A stretch of DNA of 64,000 bases, taken from Sorex araneus. Its lineage: Eukaryota; Chordata; Mammalia; Eulipotyphla; Soricidae. Below, piece after piece: positions 1-12,400 of this stretch (its first letter is position 1; the number at the start of each line of letters is the position of its first letter). The notes under the pieces were generated by a model. That model was not told the origin of the DNA and did not search any database. It saw nothing but the letters and a program-made list of their open reading frames with translations. The position numbers were made by a program, and so were the translations under genes. The stretch spans positions 222,384,223-222,448,222 of the forward strand of contig NC_073304.1 of NCBI RefSeq assembly GCF_027595985.1, written 5' to 3'.

Positions 1-42
1 CATCGCATCGCCAGGTGTGACCCAAAAAGCAAAGCAAAAAAA
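1..42 (+). mobile_element. SINE 3' end (SOR-like)
   Basis: Ends CCAGGTGTGACCCAAAAAGC and an A-run; truncated by the window start. Lies in an MPP2 intron. Confidence 0.75.
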
Positions 43-151
43 AATTCTCTTTGGGTGTCCCCGCGGACTGGCCTGCCCCATCCCGCCCCCAGCCTAGCCC
101 CACCCCCTTTACCTGATGGTGGACCCTGAGCAGTGTCCTCTCCGTGTCCAG

Positions 152-313
152 AGTTTGACCGGCACGAGCTGCTCATTTATGAGGAGGTGGCCCGCATGCC
201 CCCCTTCCGCCGGAAAACCCTGGTGCTGATTGGCGCGCAGGGCGTGGGCCGCCGCAGCCTGAAGAACAAGCTCATCCTATGGGACCCTGATCGCTACGGC
301 ACGACAGTGCCCT
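152..313 (+). CDS. MPP2: MPP2 exon: start of GK domain, P-loop
   Basis: Acceptor tccgtgtccag just before 152, donor GTGAGT at 314. The exon begins with the last two bases of a split Glu codon and ends one base into a Tyr codon (VP then T|AC). It carries TLVLIGAQGVGRRSLK, the modified P-loop of the GK-like domain. Confidence 0.92.
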
Positions 314-2900
314 GTGAGTGGGCGGCGGGCGCTGCTGGGTGGGGACAGGGACCCCCCCCCCAGCTCTGGGGCCCGGGGCTGGGTCCTCTGAATGGGCCCC
401 GCCCCTTTGTTCCTTTTGGGCGTGAGCGTGCGCCCTCTGTGGGCGGGTGGGGGAGCTGCAGGCTGGGAGGCGAGGGGACGCGTCCTTCTCCACCCGCGGC
501 TGGTGGGCGGAGCTAGCCTGTGGCCGCACCTCCTGTGGCCATTTACGAAAAAGCTGAGATGTGAAACAGAGCTGTGTGTGGCCTTGCGGAAGGCAGGGCT
601 TCGTGGCGACAGAACCTGCTCAGGGTGCTGAAAACGACAACTTGAGTGCTAACTCCAGGCCGGCTTGGTCCTGCTCTGTGGCTCTCTCTGGGCTTCCCCT
701 GCCCTCTTTAGGCCTCAGTTTCCCCCATCTGTGAGAACTGGGTCTGAGCACGTGATCATGGAGGGGACCCTCGGGTGCGCCTGTGGTGGGTTGAGGGTGG
801 GGGTGAGGGCTGTGTGTTTGCGGGGTGCTGTCTACCTGTGCTCATCGGGCACCTCCTGCCCCCCCCCCCCCCCACCCAGACACGTCTCGGCGGCCCAAGG
901 ACTCGGAGCGGGAAGGCCAGGGTTACAGCTTTGTGTCCCGCGCTGAGATGGAGGCCGACATCCGTGCGGGGCGCTACCTGGAGCACGGGGAATATGAGGG
1001 TAACCTGTACGGCACCCGGATCGACTCCATCCGCAATGTGGTCGCGGCAGGCAAGGTGTGCGTGCTGGACGTCAACCCTCAGGTACGACCCACACCTCTC
1101 ACCTGCTTCTGGGTCCCAGGCCACTGGATACCTCTGGCTCAGCCTGCTGGACCCCCCCAAGGTCCCATCACCCCAGGCTCAGGCCCCGGAATCTGGCCCT
1201 TTTACTCAGCCTCTCCCGGGCCCCCTGTTGCCACCCCATCCTGCCTGCGGCTCCCAGGACGTCCTTGGCAGTGCCCCCCCGTGACCCCCCTCCCCCCCTG
1301 CAGGCAGTGAAGGTGCTGAGAACAGCCGAGTTTGTCCCCTATGTGGTGTTCATCGAGGCACCCGACTACGACACCCTGCGGGCCATGAACCGGGCTGCGC
1401 TGGAGAGCGGGGTGTCCACCAAACAGCTCACGGTGAGGACCTTGGGGCGCGGCGGGGCACCTCAGGTGCCAGCCTTAGAAGTGGCCCTGTCAGCACCGCC
1501 CTGCTAGACCTCTACAGAGACCCAGCGGTGCCCTGGGCTGGAGGGAGAGCTGCGGGCAGCGTCCCCGCTGGGGCGCTCAGGGCTGTTTACCTGGGGAAGA
1601 CAGAGAGGAGGACGCTAGGGCTGGGGAGAGGCTTCGAGTTTGGGGTTTCGGGATTCCAGGGCACCTCCCGCGCCGCCAAATGCCCCTCGAAGGTCCCCTT
1701 CCCCGGGTGTAAGAGTTTGCGGAGCCCTGAGCGCAGGGGTCCATCTACCGGCTGTGGCTGGTACTGCAGCCCTTCCTCACACTGGTCAGAGCCGCGCTCA
1801 GGGCGGGGGAGCTGGCTGGGCTCCCCATTACCGAAAGCCTTCCCGCTCCCCACAGCTGACTGGATGGGGCGGGCTGCCCAGAGCTCCTGTCCTGCTTAGT
1901 GAAGTCATTCCATTCTTCAGACTTCCCTGCGCTGGCGGCGGCCCCTGCACAGCTCTAGCGGAGGGGGTGGGTGGTGGCCCCTAGCACAGCTCAAGGGGGT
2001 GAGGGGGGGAGGGCTGGCCGCCCCCCTTCCTGCCTCCCCCCTGCCGCCCCCCTCCCCGTGGTTGTGTTGGGGCATCGTTTGTCCTGCTTTGCAGAGCAGG
2101 ATGGAAGATTGATTATGAGGGTCACAGAATCCATAGTGTCCTGCTTGGCAGTTTTTTGCTGGGGTGGTCACACCCCTGGCACTCAGGGTTTACTCCCGGC
2201 TCTGCGCTCAGGGGTCACTCCTGGTGGGGCTCAAAGCTGGGTGAACCACGTGCAAGGCCAGAGTCCTGCCTCCTGTCCTGTCTCTCAGCTGCCTTCCAAA
2301 GGCTCCTTCCTCCCCCTCCCTCCCTCTCCCTCCCTTCCCAGTACCCCCTCATTCCTCTTCCCTCCTTCCCTCCCTCCCTCCCTCCCTCCTCTTCCTTCCT
2401 TCCTTCCTTCCTTCCTTCTTTCCTTCCTTCCTTCCTTCCTTCCTTCCTTCCTTCCTTCCTTCCTTCCTTCCTTCCTTCCTTCCTTCCTTCCTCCGCCCTC
2501 CCTCTTTCTCCCATCCCTCATACCTCCCTCATTCCTTCTTCCCTCCTGAGCTCCCTCCCGCCCTTCCCTCTTTCCCTCCCTCCCTCCTTCCTTTCTTCCT
2601 CCCTCCTTCCTCTTTCCCTCCCTCCCACTTCCTGCTCCCTCTGCCCGTGAGTGCAGAGTCTGGCCCCCCCAGCCTGGACTTTGGGCCGGTGTGGGCGGGC
2701 GCTGACAGGGCCTGTGCGGGCAGGAGGCTGACCTGCGGCGGACGGTGGAGGAGAGCAGCCGCATCCAGAGGGGCTACGAGCACTACTTCGACCTCAGCCT
2801 GGTCAACAGCAATCTGGAGCGGACCTTCCGGGAGCTGCAGGCTGCCGTGGAGAAGCTGCGGACAGAGCCGCAGTGGGTGCCCGTCAGCTGGGTGTACTGA
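152..2900 (+). CDS. MPP2: MPP2, C-terminal four coding exons (guanylate-kinase-like domain)
   Basis: MPP2 is a MAGUK scaffold of the cell cortex and synapse; its guanylate-kinase-like domain binds proteins rather than acting as a strong kinase. Coding exons are 152-313, 880-1082, 1304-1432 and 2724-2900, each bounded by AG and GT, and their phases join without a break. The translation holds FDRHELLIYEEVARMPPFRR, a degenerate P-loop (LIGAQGVGRRSLKNKL), the GK-core stretch EGQGYSFVSR, LEHGEYEGNLYG, and the ending EPQWVPVSWVY before TGA at 2898-2900. This matches MPP2 better than MPP6 or MPP1 as I recall them. The N-terminal L27, PDZ and SH3 exons lie outside the window. Tail-to-tail with CD300LG. 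Confidence 0.93.
314..879 (+). other. MPP2 intron with MIR relic
   Basis: About 655-745 (gcctcagtttcccccatctgtgag) resembles MIR. The intron ends in a C-run of about 20 before the acceptor. Nothing else seen. Confidence 0.45.
880..1082 (+). CDS. MPP2: MPP2 exon: GK core
   Basis: Acceptor is a long C-run followed by acccag (ends 879); donor GTACGA at 1083. Encodes TSRRPKDSEREGQGYSFVSR, then the LEHGEYEGNLYGTRIDSIR segment typical of GK domains, ending DVNPQ. The phase is 0 at its 3' end. Confidence 0.93.
1304..1432 (+). CDS. MPP2: MPP2 exon: GK C-lobe
   Basis: Acceptor cccctgcag ends at 1303, donor GTGAGG at 1433. Encodes AVKVLRTAEFVPYVVFIEAP through STKQLT, 43 codons, phase 0 at both ends. 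Confidence 0.93.
1433..2723 (+). other. MPP2 last intron
   Basis: Holds a reverse SINE (about 2152-2290) and a (TTCC)n array from 2391 to 2491, embedded in a pyrimidine-rich stretch of about 2300-2640. The rest appears unique. Confidence 0.6.
2391..2491 (+). repeat. (TTCC)n microsatellite
   Basis: About 25 units of TTCC with one imperfect unit, within a longer polypyrimidine tract. Long ORFs here (Pro/Ser/Leu/Phe-rich) are artefacts. Confidence 0.95.
2724..2900 (+). CDS. MPP2: MPP2 last coding exon
   Basis: Acceptor gtgcgggcag ends at 2723. Encodes EADLRRTVEESSRIQRGYEH through PQWVPVSWVY and the TGA stop at 2898-2900. It follows an intron holding a SINE and a (TTCC)n tract. Confidence 0.94.
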   Translation, partial: EADLRRTVEESSRIQRGYEHYFDLSLVNSNLERTFRELQAAVEKLRTEPQWVPVSWVY

Positions 2901-4545
2901 GCGTGCCCGCCCTGCCCTTCCCCACTGCGGCCCCCCGAGCACTCCCCAGCCCCCTGCCACCCCCGGCCTCCGGCACTCCCTGAGAAAAGGCCCCTCTCAG
3001 GCCTGGGTGGGCGCCTGGTGCCAGGGCAGTGGGCATTCGTGGGGTACCTCTGTGCCCAGGTGCTGCCTGTCCAATGCCCACTGGCCACCAGAAGCCCCTC
3101 TCCCAGGGCTGGGCTGTGCCCAGAGTGTGCCAGGGCCCCTGGAAAGCCCCATCTGGCAGGGGTGGAGGGAAGAGGCTTGTGGTCACTGCCCACCACTCTC
3201 CAGCCACCCTCTCCCCTCTGGGCTGGACACTGCAACCCCCACAGGCGGCCCCCCAGGAGCAGACTCAGGCCAGGGGCAGGCGCTGGTGCCATCTGGGGGC
3301 CAGAGAGCCCAGGCTTGAGATTTCCCGCCGGGAGGCTGCCTGCTCTCACTCAACGAGTGGACGCTGCTCCGTCCCTCCCCGTTCCCCAGCTCTTCACTGC
3401 CGGTCTCTCCACAGACCACCGACTCCCCTAGTGCGCCCCGGCCGGCGAGGGGGGGGGCTGGAGACTGGGCCCTGCAGTGAGGGACCTGCTGCCACTGGCT
3501 GAATTGCTCCCCAGGAGAAACACAGCAACCCCCGCCTTACTCAGATAGAGGGACTTTGGGCGTCTGCAGAGCAATATCCAGCCTGCACCGCTAGGGGGCG
3601 CTACCCACACCCAGGGCTCCAGGTTCTTACCTTGTTTTGGGAGGAGGGGAAGCAAAGCGTTATTTTAATTTCTGAGCCCCCCAGCCCCAGCCTGCAGTCC
3701 TGCAGAGGGAGCATAGGTAAAATAGCAACACCCCCTTTCAGAGAAGAGTCTCCCCCAGCCTCTCTCCCCTTCCCCTTCCCCTTCCCCAAGGTCTCCTCTG
3801 GGATGCGCCTGGCCTGAGAGGGACCCCCCAGCGCCCCCTTGTGCTCCCCCCGAATCTAGCCACGCTGACCCTTGCCACTGTGTGCCCGCTCCGGGGAAGG
3901 GGGGAGAAAAGACAGAATATTTATTACAAAGGTAGAAATATATTTATTCTCTTAGGAATCGCGTCTGCCCGCGGTGTCAGATGAGGTGCAGGGCGGCCCT
4001 GCCCAGCTCATCTGCGTGGTTTGCGCCCACTCTGTGGTCACCCTTCCCCCAACCCCCTCCCCCGCCCCCTGCTTTCCCTGGCCTCACCCTTCCCTTTTAC
4101 CCAGCAGGAGGGAAGGGGGCGCTCCTGAAGATCAGAGGCCATGGAGCCCCCTGCCAGTCCCCACCTCCCCTTAGAAGCAAGGGGTCTGCTGTTGCCCCCT
4201 CCTCTGCCCCCCCCCCCCCCCCCCCGTTAGCTCCCAAACACCCTGGGCACGCCAGCCCAGTGGGGGAGGGGCTGCAGAGCAGCTGCCAGGGATCGGGTGC
4301 CATCCTGTCTTGTGATGGGGTGGGGTCCCCCAATCTCTGTCCCTCCTGCATCAGTGTGCCCGGGGGACTCCCCAGTTCTCTCTTCCCATTCTGGATGGTG
4401 GGACCCTGCCCCTGCCCCCACCTTCAGTCCCACACCCCCACCTTTCCCCCCGCCCCCCCTTCCTCCTCTCAGCCATCTGTTCTAGATCTCTCTCCAGCTG
4501 GTTTCTTTCTTTTCCTTTGATTAAATGTGAACGCAAAGGCTTCTG
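2901..4545 (+). other. MPP2: MPP2 3' untranslated region
   Basis: GC-rich, without coding exons. An AU-rich patch at about 3910-3960 contains repeated TTTATT-like units. An ATTAAA signal lies at 4520-4525, followed about 25 bp later by a GT-rich stretch (ttggtctcttgtgggggttgggg), a good cleavage and downstream-element arrangement. The end near 4545 is inferred from this signal. C-run at 4208-4226. Confidence 0.7.
4520..4525 (+). terminator. MPP2 polyadenylation signal ATTAAA
   Basis: ATTAAA within ttgattaaatgtg, with a GT-rich downstream element at about 4548-4575. It is the most plausible signal after the MPP2 stop codon. Confidence 0.6.
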
Positions 4546-5380
4546 GTCATTGTTGGTCTCTTGTGGGGGTTGGGGTTCATGGCTTCAGGAGCGGGGAGGG
4601 GGTGCGAGTAGAGAGCAGAGCATAGATGGTTCTGGAAGTCAGGGAGACAATACGCTCTTTCTTTATGCTGGTCCCCAGAGCCCGTGAGCGTCCCAGAGGC
4701 ACGAGACCCCTTGGGCACTGTCTCCTGTGCCGAGGCCTGCGGTTCAGCCTTGGTGGAGGTGGATCGGGCCCACCCTTGGCTCCAGATGCAGCTGGGTCTG
4801 GTCTCCGAGGGCCAATCCGCACCTCGAGTTATTTGGAGGAACTTGACCTCCCCACGCCATCCTCTCCCTGGGCCAGAATTTTCAGAAACTGCTCCCCTGC
4901 CAGGACCCAAGGTGAAGCTGACTCCTTCCTCCAGTTTCCAGAACACCCATCCGGGCTGGACCAGTCAGGGCCACTGGATGGGGCGGGCGGGGGCAGCGGC
5001 AGAGAGCTCTCTCCCCTGCCTAAGGACTCTGGCGAGAATTTAGAGGTGAACAGTGAGCACCCCGATTAGTGGCACATAACCTAGGGACTGTTTTTCTCGG
5101 GGTCAGGGAGAGGGTGCTGAGGACTGTGCCCTGATACAGGAGGCTACCCGGGGCCAGCACCGCCAGAATGGCCCCTGAGCACCAAGCATGGCCCCAAACA
5201 TCAAGCAGAACGTTCCCCTCGTCGGTGTTTTTCCCCCTGGGTCTCCTTAGCTTCCCTCAACATTCTGAACACCGCCTTGTCACTTCCAGACATCCCTCTT
5301 CCTGTTTTGGGGGCACCCCTGGGGAACTCAGATTTGCCCATGCTACTGGCTAAGCCTTCTAGTTCTGTCATAACCTAGTG

Positions 5381-5424
<44 letters not shown>

Positions 5425-5615
5425 TGGACGACACATAGTGGTACCCAGGCCTGACTCCTGGCTCTGTGCTCAGGGATCACTCCTGGCTGGGCTTATGGGA
5501 CTATATGGGGTGCCGGGCATCGAATCGAGGTCAGCAGCATTCAAAGCAAGTGCCCTACCCGCTCTACAGTAGGGCCCCAAACAGTTTTCTCAACCTGCAC
5601 TGCATTAGAATCCTC

Positions 5616-5647
<32 letters not shown>

Positions 5648-8600
5648 TGTAAAGCTACTGTTGTCATCCCTCAGCCCTGGCCTATAAAAAGCATAATTTT
5701 GTGATACCATCAAAACTATGGAAAGAAGGCATAGCCGAATGCCTGCACCCATACACTACACAGCGTTCTGAGGAGAATGAAAGACCTAACTGGTTGTATC
5801 CAGAGACAGAATTCCCACTGCTCCGGTCTCCGTTTTCCCCTCGTTGATCTACGGAGTCCAGGTGCTCTCATCAAGACCCCAGCAAGCTGTGCTTCATGTG
5901 GTCTGTGCACGGCAGAGTTGGTCTGGTTTTGCACCAGACTTGGGGGACCCACACCCAGATCGAGCTCTCTGCTGCCCCTGCCAGCTGCCAGAGGTAGATA
6001 CACGCCATCCGTCCAGCTGCTACGATGACATATGCTCCCCTCTCATCTGGGAGGTGCCCCAGAGTACACGCCTGCCCATGAATGTGACCTTGGAGGGCCT
6101 TCCCATCTTCACCGCTGTGAGCTCCTCCTCCCCATCCACATTTTCTGGGTGAATTCCAAAAATTTTTTCTCAGTGTGTTTCAGTTGACTAGGATTGTGAC
6201 ACCCAGTTATTGGTTGCAGCTGATTTCAGGGAGACCTCAAATCATTTGTCTTCCCAGAGAAACAAGAGCGAGCACAAATGATGGTTTTTACTTTATTTAT
6301 TTCTTTTCTGGCCACGCCTGGCATTGCTCATGGCTTACTCCTGACTGCATTCAAGAATTACTCCTAGTGGGACTGGAGCAATAGCACAGCGGGTAGGGAG
6401 TTTGTCTTTCACGAGGCCGACCCAGGTTCGATTCCCAGCACCCCATATGGTCCCCTGAGCACCGCCAGGAGTAATTCCTGAGTGCAGAGCCAGGAGTAAC
6501 CCCTGTGCATCGCCGGGTGTGACCCAAAAAGCAAAAAAAAAAAAATTACTCCTGGTGGGCTCAGGGGACTATATGGGATGCCAGGGATCGAACCTGGGTC
6601 AGCAGCATGCAAGGCAAACGTCCTACATGCTACGCTATCTCTCCTGCCCCAAGTGAAGGTTTTTAGTGATTATTCAGGTTCACGTTTCAACTTGGCCAAA
6701 CAGATGCTAGCAGTTCGAAACTCCTGTCCATTTACCACTTGCTCTCAGGATGGTAAATACAGTTTTTTGTTTGTTTGTTTTTTGTTTAGGCGTATTTGTT
6801 TGTTGGATTTTGGGCCCACACACAGCAGTGCTCAGAGATTACTACCAGCTCAGAGCTTGGGAATCACTCCTGGCAGTGCCAGGGGCCATGTGGTACTGGG
6901 GCTGGAACTGGGACCTTTCATGCGAAGTTTGTGCCTCCTCCCTCAGACTCGCTCCTGGGCCTCTAATTTGTTGCTTTCTTTTGTTCAGGGGGATGGGGGG
7001 AATCTCGCTGTGCACAGTGGGATACTCTGGTGGACGAATAAAAAGCTGCATGTGTCAGGATGGAGGAGGATAAGGTGACCAAGGGCAGGGAGCAGGGTGT
7101 CCTCTCTCTTTTTTGGTTTTTGGGCCACACCTGGAGGCGCTCAGGGGCTACTCTCAGATCAGTGCTCGGGCCTTGCTCCTGAGGAAGCTTAGGAACTGAA
7201 CCTGGGCTTCCCACAGGCAGAGTTTGCACCCAGCCCCTCAAGCGGTTCCTCTACTCCAGCTTCCCCCACAAACCCTTTTGTATGACATTTGTTTGTTTTG
7301 TTTTCTGGGTCACAGGAGGTGATGCTCAGGGCTTACTCCTGCCTCTGTGCTCAGGGATCACTCCTGGCGGGCTCCAGGGTTTATACGTGGTGCCAGGCAT
7401 TGAACCAGGGTTGACCGCGTGCAAGGTAAACCCCCTACCTGCTGTCCTGTCTCTTCAGCCCCCCCACAGACCCTTTTTTTTTTTTTTTGCTTTTTTGGGT
7501 CGTACCTGGTGATGCACAGGGGTTACTCCTGGCTCATGCACTCAGGAATCACTCCTGGCGGTGCTCAGGGGACCATATGGGATGCTGGGATTCGAACCCG
7601 GGTTGGCCGGGTGCAAGGCAAATTGCCCTACCCGCTATGCTATCATTCCAGCACCCCCCCCCCACACACACAGACCCTTCTTAAAGAAGACTCCAGGGGT
7701 TGGAGAAATGGCCCAATGGGACTAGAGCACACGCTTTGTACAGAAGAGGTTCAGGTTCCATCCCTGACACCGTGTGGTTCCCTGAGCACTGCAGGGAGTG
7801 TCTCTTGAGCACTGAGGTGGGAGTGGCCCCTATGCCTCACTAGGTGTGGCCCAAAATCCCAAAAAAAAAAAAACACCCCCAGAAAGCAAGATGTTCCCTC
7901 CAAACAAACAAAACGCAAGTTTCCAGTTGCAGGTAAGCGAAGGCTCTCTCTGCTGTTGGTGGAAGGGGTGAGCAAAGCAGCTGACGGATACTTTGTTCAC
8001 AGAGCAGACGCTCAGGGGATGCAGGTGCCCCAGCAGAGCTACGCTCTAGGTACAATATAATCTGGAGAATATTAGCAAAGGGTGTTGTGGAAAAAAAAAT
8101 GGCGGCAAAGAAACAGAACAAAATTCAGGTGCAAGAGCAGGAGCTATATTATAGCTACAACGTAGTCGGTAAGAGAACTTGAACCACTGATGCTGAGAAA
8201 AAAACAGAAACAAATGGCAAGAACAATGTCTGAGTATTGGCGCCCTACAGGTGACACCGGAGGTGTTGCTCCCTCCCCCACCTGCAGGAGTCTAGGTCTT
8301 CTACCTCTACCCCACCCGGGCCATCAGACTTGGGGTTCCCCTGCCTCCTCCCTCTTCTGGGGTCACACCCAACCATACTCAGGGGTTACTCCTGGCTCTG
8401 TGCTCAGGGGCCACTCTGATCTTGGTGGTGCTCTGGGGACCATATGGGATGCCGAGGATCGAACCTAGGGAGATTGTGTGCAAGGTGAGCCCCCTCCTCC
8501 CTTTTGCCGTGGACTCCTGACCCCAGCCCTTCACCCTCACCCGAGGGCAGCTGGTGGGAGGTGAGCGCCTGAGCGCCCCCTGCAGTCCGGGATTAGCCTT

Positions 8601-9319
8601 CCCAGTGTGTGCAGTGTGTGTGTGCTTGTGGCCGCCCAGGCTGGGTCCCGGTGTCCTGGGCAGAGCAGTCCTGGGTGGATTGGGGGGTAGGGTGGGGGGA
8701 CCCCTTGCACCAAAGAAGCAGGGAGGCCTGAGACTCACTGGGTCTCAGAATCGAGTTCTGGAATCATGAGGGCATTTGTCAGAAGCGAAGATTCCTGGGC
8801 CCAGAGTTGATTTCAGTGAGGTCCAGGAATCCTATCTGAGGGGACGGGGACAGGGATCAAACCCAGGGCTCGTGCAGGTGAGACATGAGGTCTCTCCCCG
8901 CCACACTACATGCCTGGTCCCGGAGTGCATGTCAGAGCAGCTCACAGCCCCTCCTTCCAGAAACCCCCTTTTTGGCGAAGCCAGCAGTTGAGGCAAGACA
9001 ACAGGGTGTGACTCTGGGGTGGTGGGAGGGAGGAGGAGGTGGGGTCGAGAGGGACGGAGGAGGGACTTCCTGTCGCTGATGAAAACTCAGGCCAGACCCC
9101 CCGGGCCCCAGCCGATCAAGGAGCACCCAGCCGGGGAAGCCTTTTTCTCCCGCTAGTCCCGGGAATCCAAGGCTGACAGAAGCTTCCAGATCAGGTGGGG
9201 GACAAGCAGAAGGAGGAGGTGCGCTCCCGATCACGGATGGGTGAACTCGGAGGCTGCAGCCACAAGCTTATTCCAGTGGGTTGGTTCATGGATGGCCTGG
9301 CCCGGAGGCCCCTCGGGGC
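4546..9319. other. MPP2 to CD300LG intergenic region
   Basis: Between the two 3' ends. Holds (TC)n at 5381-5419, (GT)n at 5613-5650, and SINEs at about 5420-5578(-), 6296-6655(- with a nested +), 6770-6960(-), 7108-7262(-), 7285-7470(-), 7473-7657(-), 7695-7872(+) and 8355-8490(-). The part just below 9320 should contain the CD300LG 3' UTR; I found no clear reverse-strand AATAAA close by. Confidence 0.6.
6296..6655 (-). mobile_element. Reverse SINE split by a forward SINE
   Basis: The reverse SINE runs to about 6374 and resumes at about 6546. The forward SINE (about 6370-6545, ending in an A-run) sits between AATTACTCCTAGTGGG and AATTACTCCTGGTGGG, a 16-bp duplication with one change. Confidence 0.85.
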
Positions 9320-9424
9320 CTACACAGGGACGAAGCCTGACTCTTCCCCGGGCACTTGGAGGGGACCCCCGGGTGCCAGGTCCCCCTGAGAGTCCAGCGG
9401 AGTGGCTTGGTCTTCCTCTGAAGT
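9320..9424 (-). CDS. CD300LG: CD300LG last coding exon
   Basis: 105 bp, acceptor TTGTCTTCACAG. Encodes [20 protein letters not shown] through EESGFVPV and stop (bases 9322-9320). The acidic SEEE-like, hydrophobic-ending layout matches known CD300LG C-termini. The end FVPV has a hydrophobic-X-hydrophobic form that could bind a class II PDZ domain (inference only). Confidence 0.78.
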   Translation of the reverse strand, partial: TSEEDQATPLDSQGDLAPGGPLQVPGEESGFVPV

Positions 9425-12400
9425 CTGTGAAGACAAAAGTGGGGTTTGACGTGCAGAACCAGGGCTCCCACCCCCACCCCACGCCCAGGGTCTTGCAGGG
9501 ACTGGGGACATCCAGTCATTTCCGCTCCTGCCAGGCCTCTGTCCATCTGAGGGGCTCCAGGCTTTAATTCACACCCCCTGCCTGCCCCCTCCGCCCCCCA
9601 ACAAATCCCTGAAGCTCCTGGTCAGGCCTCGGGCTCAGCTCTGGTTGCAGATGGGAAACCTGCCAGGCTGACCTAATGAGTCAAGAATTTTCTGGACCAG
9701 GGGCCGGAGTGACAGTCCCACGGGTGGGGAGCTGGCCTAGTACCTGGCAGATTCCCACGGGTAGATGTGGGATTCAATCTCCGGCACCCAAGCATGGCCA
9801 GGAGTGCTCCCTGAGCACCACTGGGCCTGCCCCCCCGCCCCCTCCCCACACCACTGAAGTACTGTAGCACTGTCATCCCATTGTTCATTGATTTGCTCAA
9901 GTGGGCACCAGTAATGTCTCCATAGTGAGACTTGTTGTTATTGTTTTTGGCATATCAAAAACACCACGGGTAGCTTGCCAGGCTCTGCCGTGCTGGCGGG
10001 ATACTCTTGGTAGCTTGCCAGGCTCTCCGAGAGGGACGGAGGAATCGAACCCGGGTCGGCCACGTGCAAGGCAAACTCCCTACCAGCTGTGCTATCGCTC
10101 CAGTCCACACACACCACAAGGGGAAAAGTAAAGGAGATGTTCTTGTTTTTAAGGGTAAAGAGGACGTGAGATCAGGAGCCTTCCTGGGTGAAAGGGCTGA
10201 TGGGGGATGAGGGGGATGTGGAGGCAACCCCCCTTCCTGCCTTGTCAGGGCAGAGCCAGGCTGGGGGGTCCCATGTCCACACCTGGTTCAGGGGCTGTCC
10301 CTCCGTGTAGGGGCGGGCGTTGGGCGGGGGGCTGGAGTCGGGCTCGGTGGGCCCTGCCAGGTTGATCACGGCGCACTCTGGGCCCCAGCTGTTCCCCAGC
10401 GTCTGAAAGAGAGGGACACTCAGGACAGACCGTTCTTGGCGGCCACAGGAGGGAAGTGCGGGGGGGTGGGGCTTGTGTCTGGAGGCTGATGCTCATTTCC
10501 CTGTCTCATGTGACCTTGGGCCAGCTGCCTAATCTCTCCGCACCTCAATTTTCTTGACTGTCAAATGGGGGTAAGAATATCCCTCTTGTGGGGCTGGAGC
10601 GATAGCACAGTGGGTAGGGTGTTTTCCTTGCACGAGGTCGACCCGGGTTCAATTCCCAGCATCCCATAGGGTCTCCTGAGCACCGCCAGGAGTAATTCCT
10701 GAGTGCAGAGCAAGGAGTAACCCCTGTGTACCTCCGGGTGTGACCCAAAAAGTAAAAAAAAAAAAATTCCTTCTCGGGGTTATAATGAAAAGTCATGCTA
10801 TTTTATCCCTCCCTGGTGGGCTGTATTAAAATGTTTTTGGTTTTTTTTTTGGGGGGGGTCACACCCGGCGATGCACGGAGGTTACTCCTGGCTCTGCACT
10901 CAGGAATCACCCCTGGCAGTGCTTAGGGGACCATATGAGATGCTGGGAATTGACCCGGATTGGCTGCATGCAAAGCAAACGCCCTACCTGCTGTGCTATT
11001 GCTCCAGCCCCCTAAAATGTTTTTGTTTTATTTTGTTTTGTTTTGTTTTTCCACCCTGAGGATTTCTTTATGCAGAAAGACAGAAGCAGGGTGTCAGTTC
11101 AGGATAACCCGAGAGAGTGAATCATTAAGGATTCACCAGCTGGGGCCTTAGGGACAGTCCAGTGGGAAGGGCGTTTGTCTTGCATGTAGCTGACGCTGGT
11201 TCTATCCCCCGGCATCCCCTATGGTCTTTCCCTGCACTCCCAGGAGGGATCCCTGAGGCAGAGCCCGGAGTAAGGCCTGAGCACCACCAGGTGTGGCTCC
11301 CAAACAGAACAAAATCACAGTTCCCCAATTGTTAATGGGCTCAGCAAATCCTCCTTCTGAAGACAAAGCTCCTGCGGCTAAAGGAAGAGAGGTGGGAGGT
11401 CCAGAGAGTGCAGGAAGCCCCCACTGGCTGTCCCAGGCTGGCTGCCCGCTGGGACCTTCAGCTCCGGAAGCCAGTCCCCCACCCCCTCCTGCTCCTCGCA
11501 GTGGGAGAGATAGCAGAAGTGGGAAGCAGCACATCAGGGGCACAGTCAGAACCTCACGGTCCGCTGGGCCTTGAACCCAAAGGAAACCGCTCCCAGGCCC
11601 GGCACACCTCCAGGGGGCACACACCCCACTTGTTCCTCACGGTAGCCCTGAGCAGTGGGGAAGCCCAGGCTCAGAGAGGCCAGGCGACTTGCCCGGCATC
11701 ACACCGCCGGTACCGGAACTCACGACCCTCTGACCTGCCCATGCTCTTTCTGCCCTCATGCCCATCCTGGTTGGGCACATTTCTTTGTCCCTGCTCCCTC
11801 CGTGCCCGGCGGCAGGGGATGGGCAGGGAGCAGACATTTGCATCATCTCTGTGACACCTTCCAGCTTTGGGAATGTGGGAGGGGTCGGAGTGGAATCCCT
11901 CTGGGGAGATGGGCTGGGCTGGGCTGGGGAAATGCTTGGGGCATTTGCATTGTGAAAGAGAATTTCACAAACGCTGCCACCCTTGTCCCTCCCAGTCCAG
12001 CCAGTGATGAGGACGCAGTGGAGTGGGCGCTCGTGACGTCAGGCGTTCCCGTGCATCCCCCTAAACTCTTTGTGGCAGTTGGTTTTCTGCTTTGGGGGCC
12101 GTCACCTGGCATAGAGGTGCTGCTGGCTCTGTGCACAGGGTTGTGCCTGGTGGCACTCAGGGGACCGTGCGGTGCTGGGGTGAAGCTGGGCCTCCCGCAG
12201 GCAATGCTCATGCATTTACCCTTTGAGCCCCAGTTTGGTGACAGGCATCACCCAGCTGCAGCTGACACTGACCCCCGATGATCCCAGAAAGGTCCCGCGG
12301 GGGGAACTGAACTTGAGGAGAGAACCTCGAGGTACAGACCAGATCTCCCCCCCGGAGGTGGTGTCTGGGACCCCAACATCTGATGGCAGTCCCTCCGTCT

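Noticed and set aside
2156-2764. Long frames over the (TTCC)n tract in MPP2
   Set aside because: Microsatellite translation on both strands.
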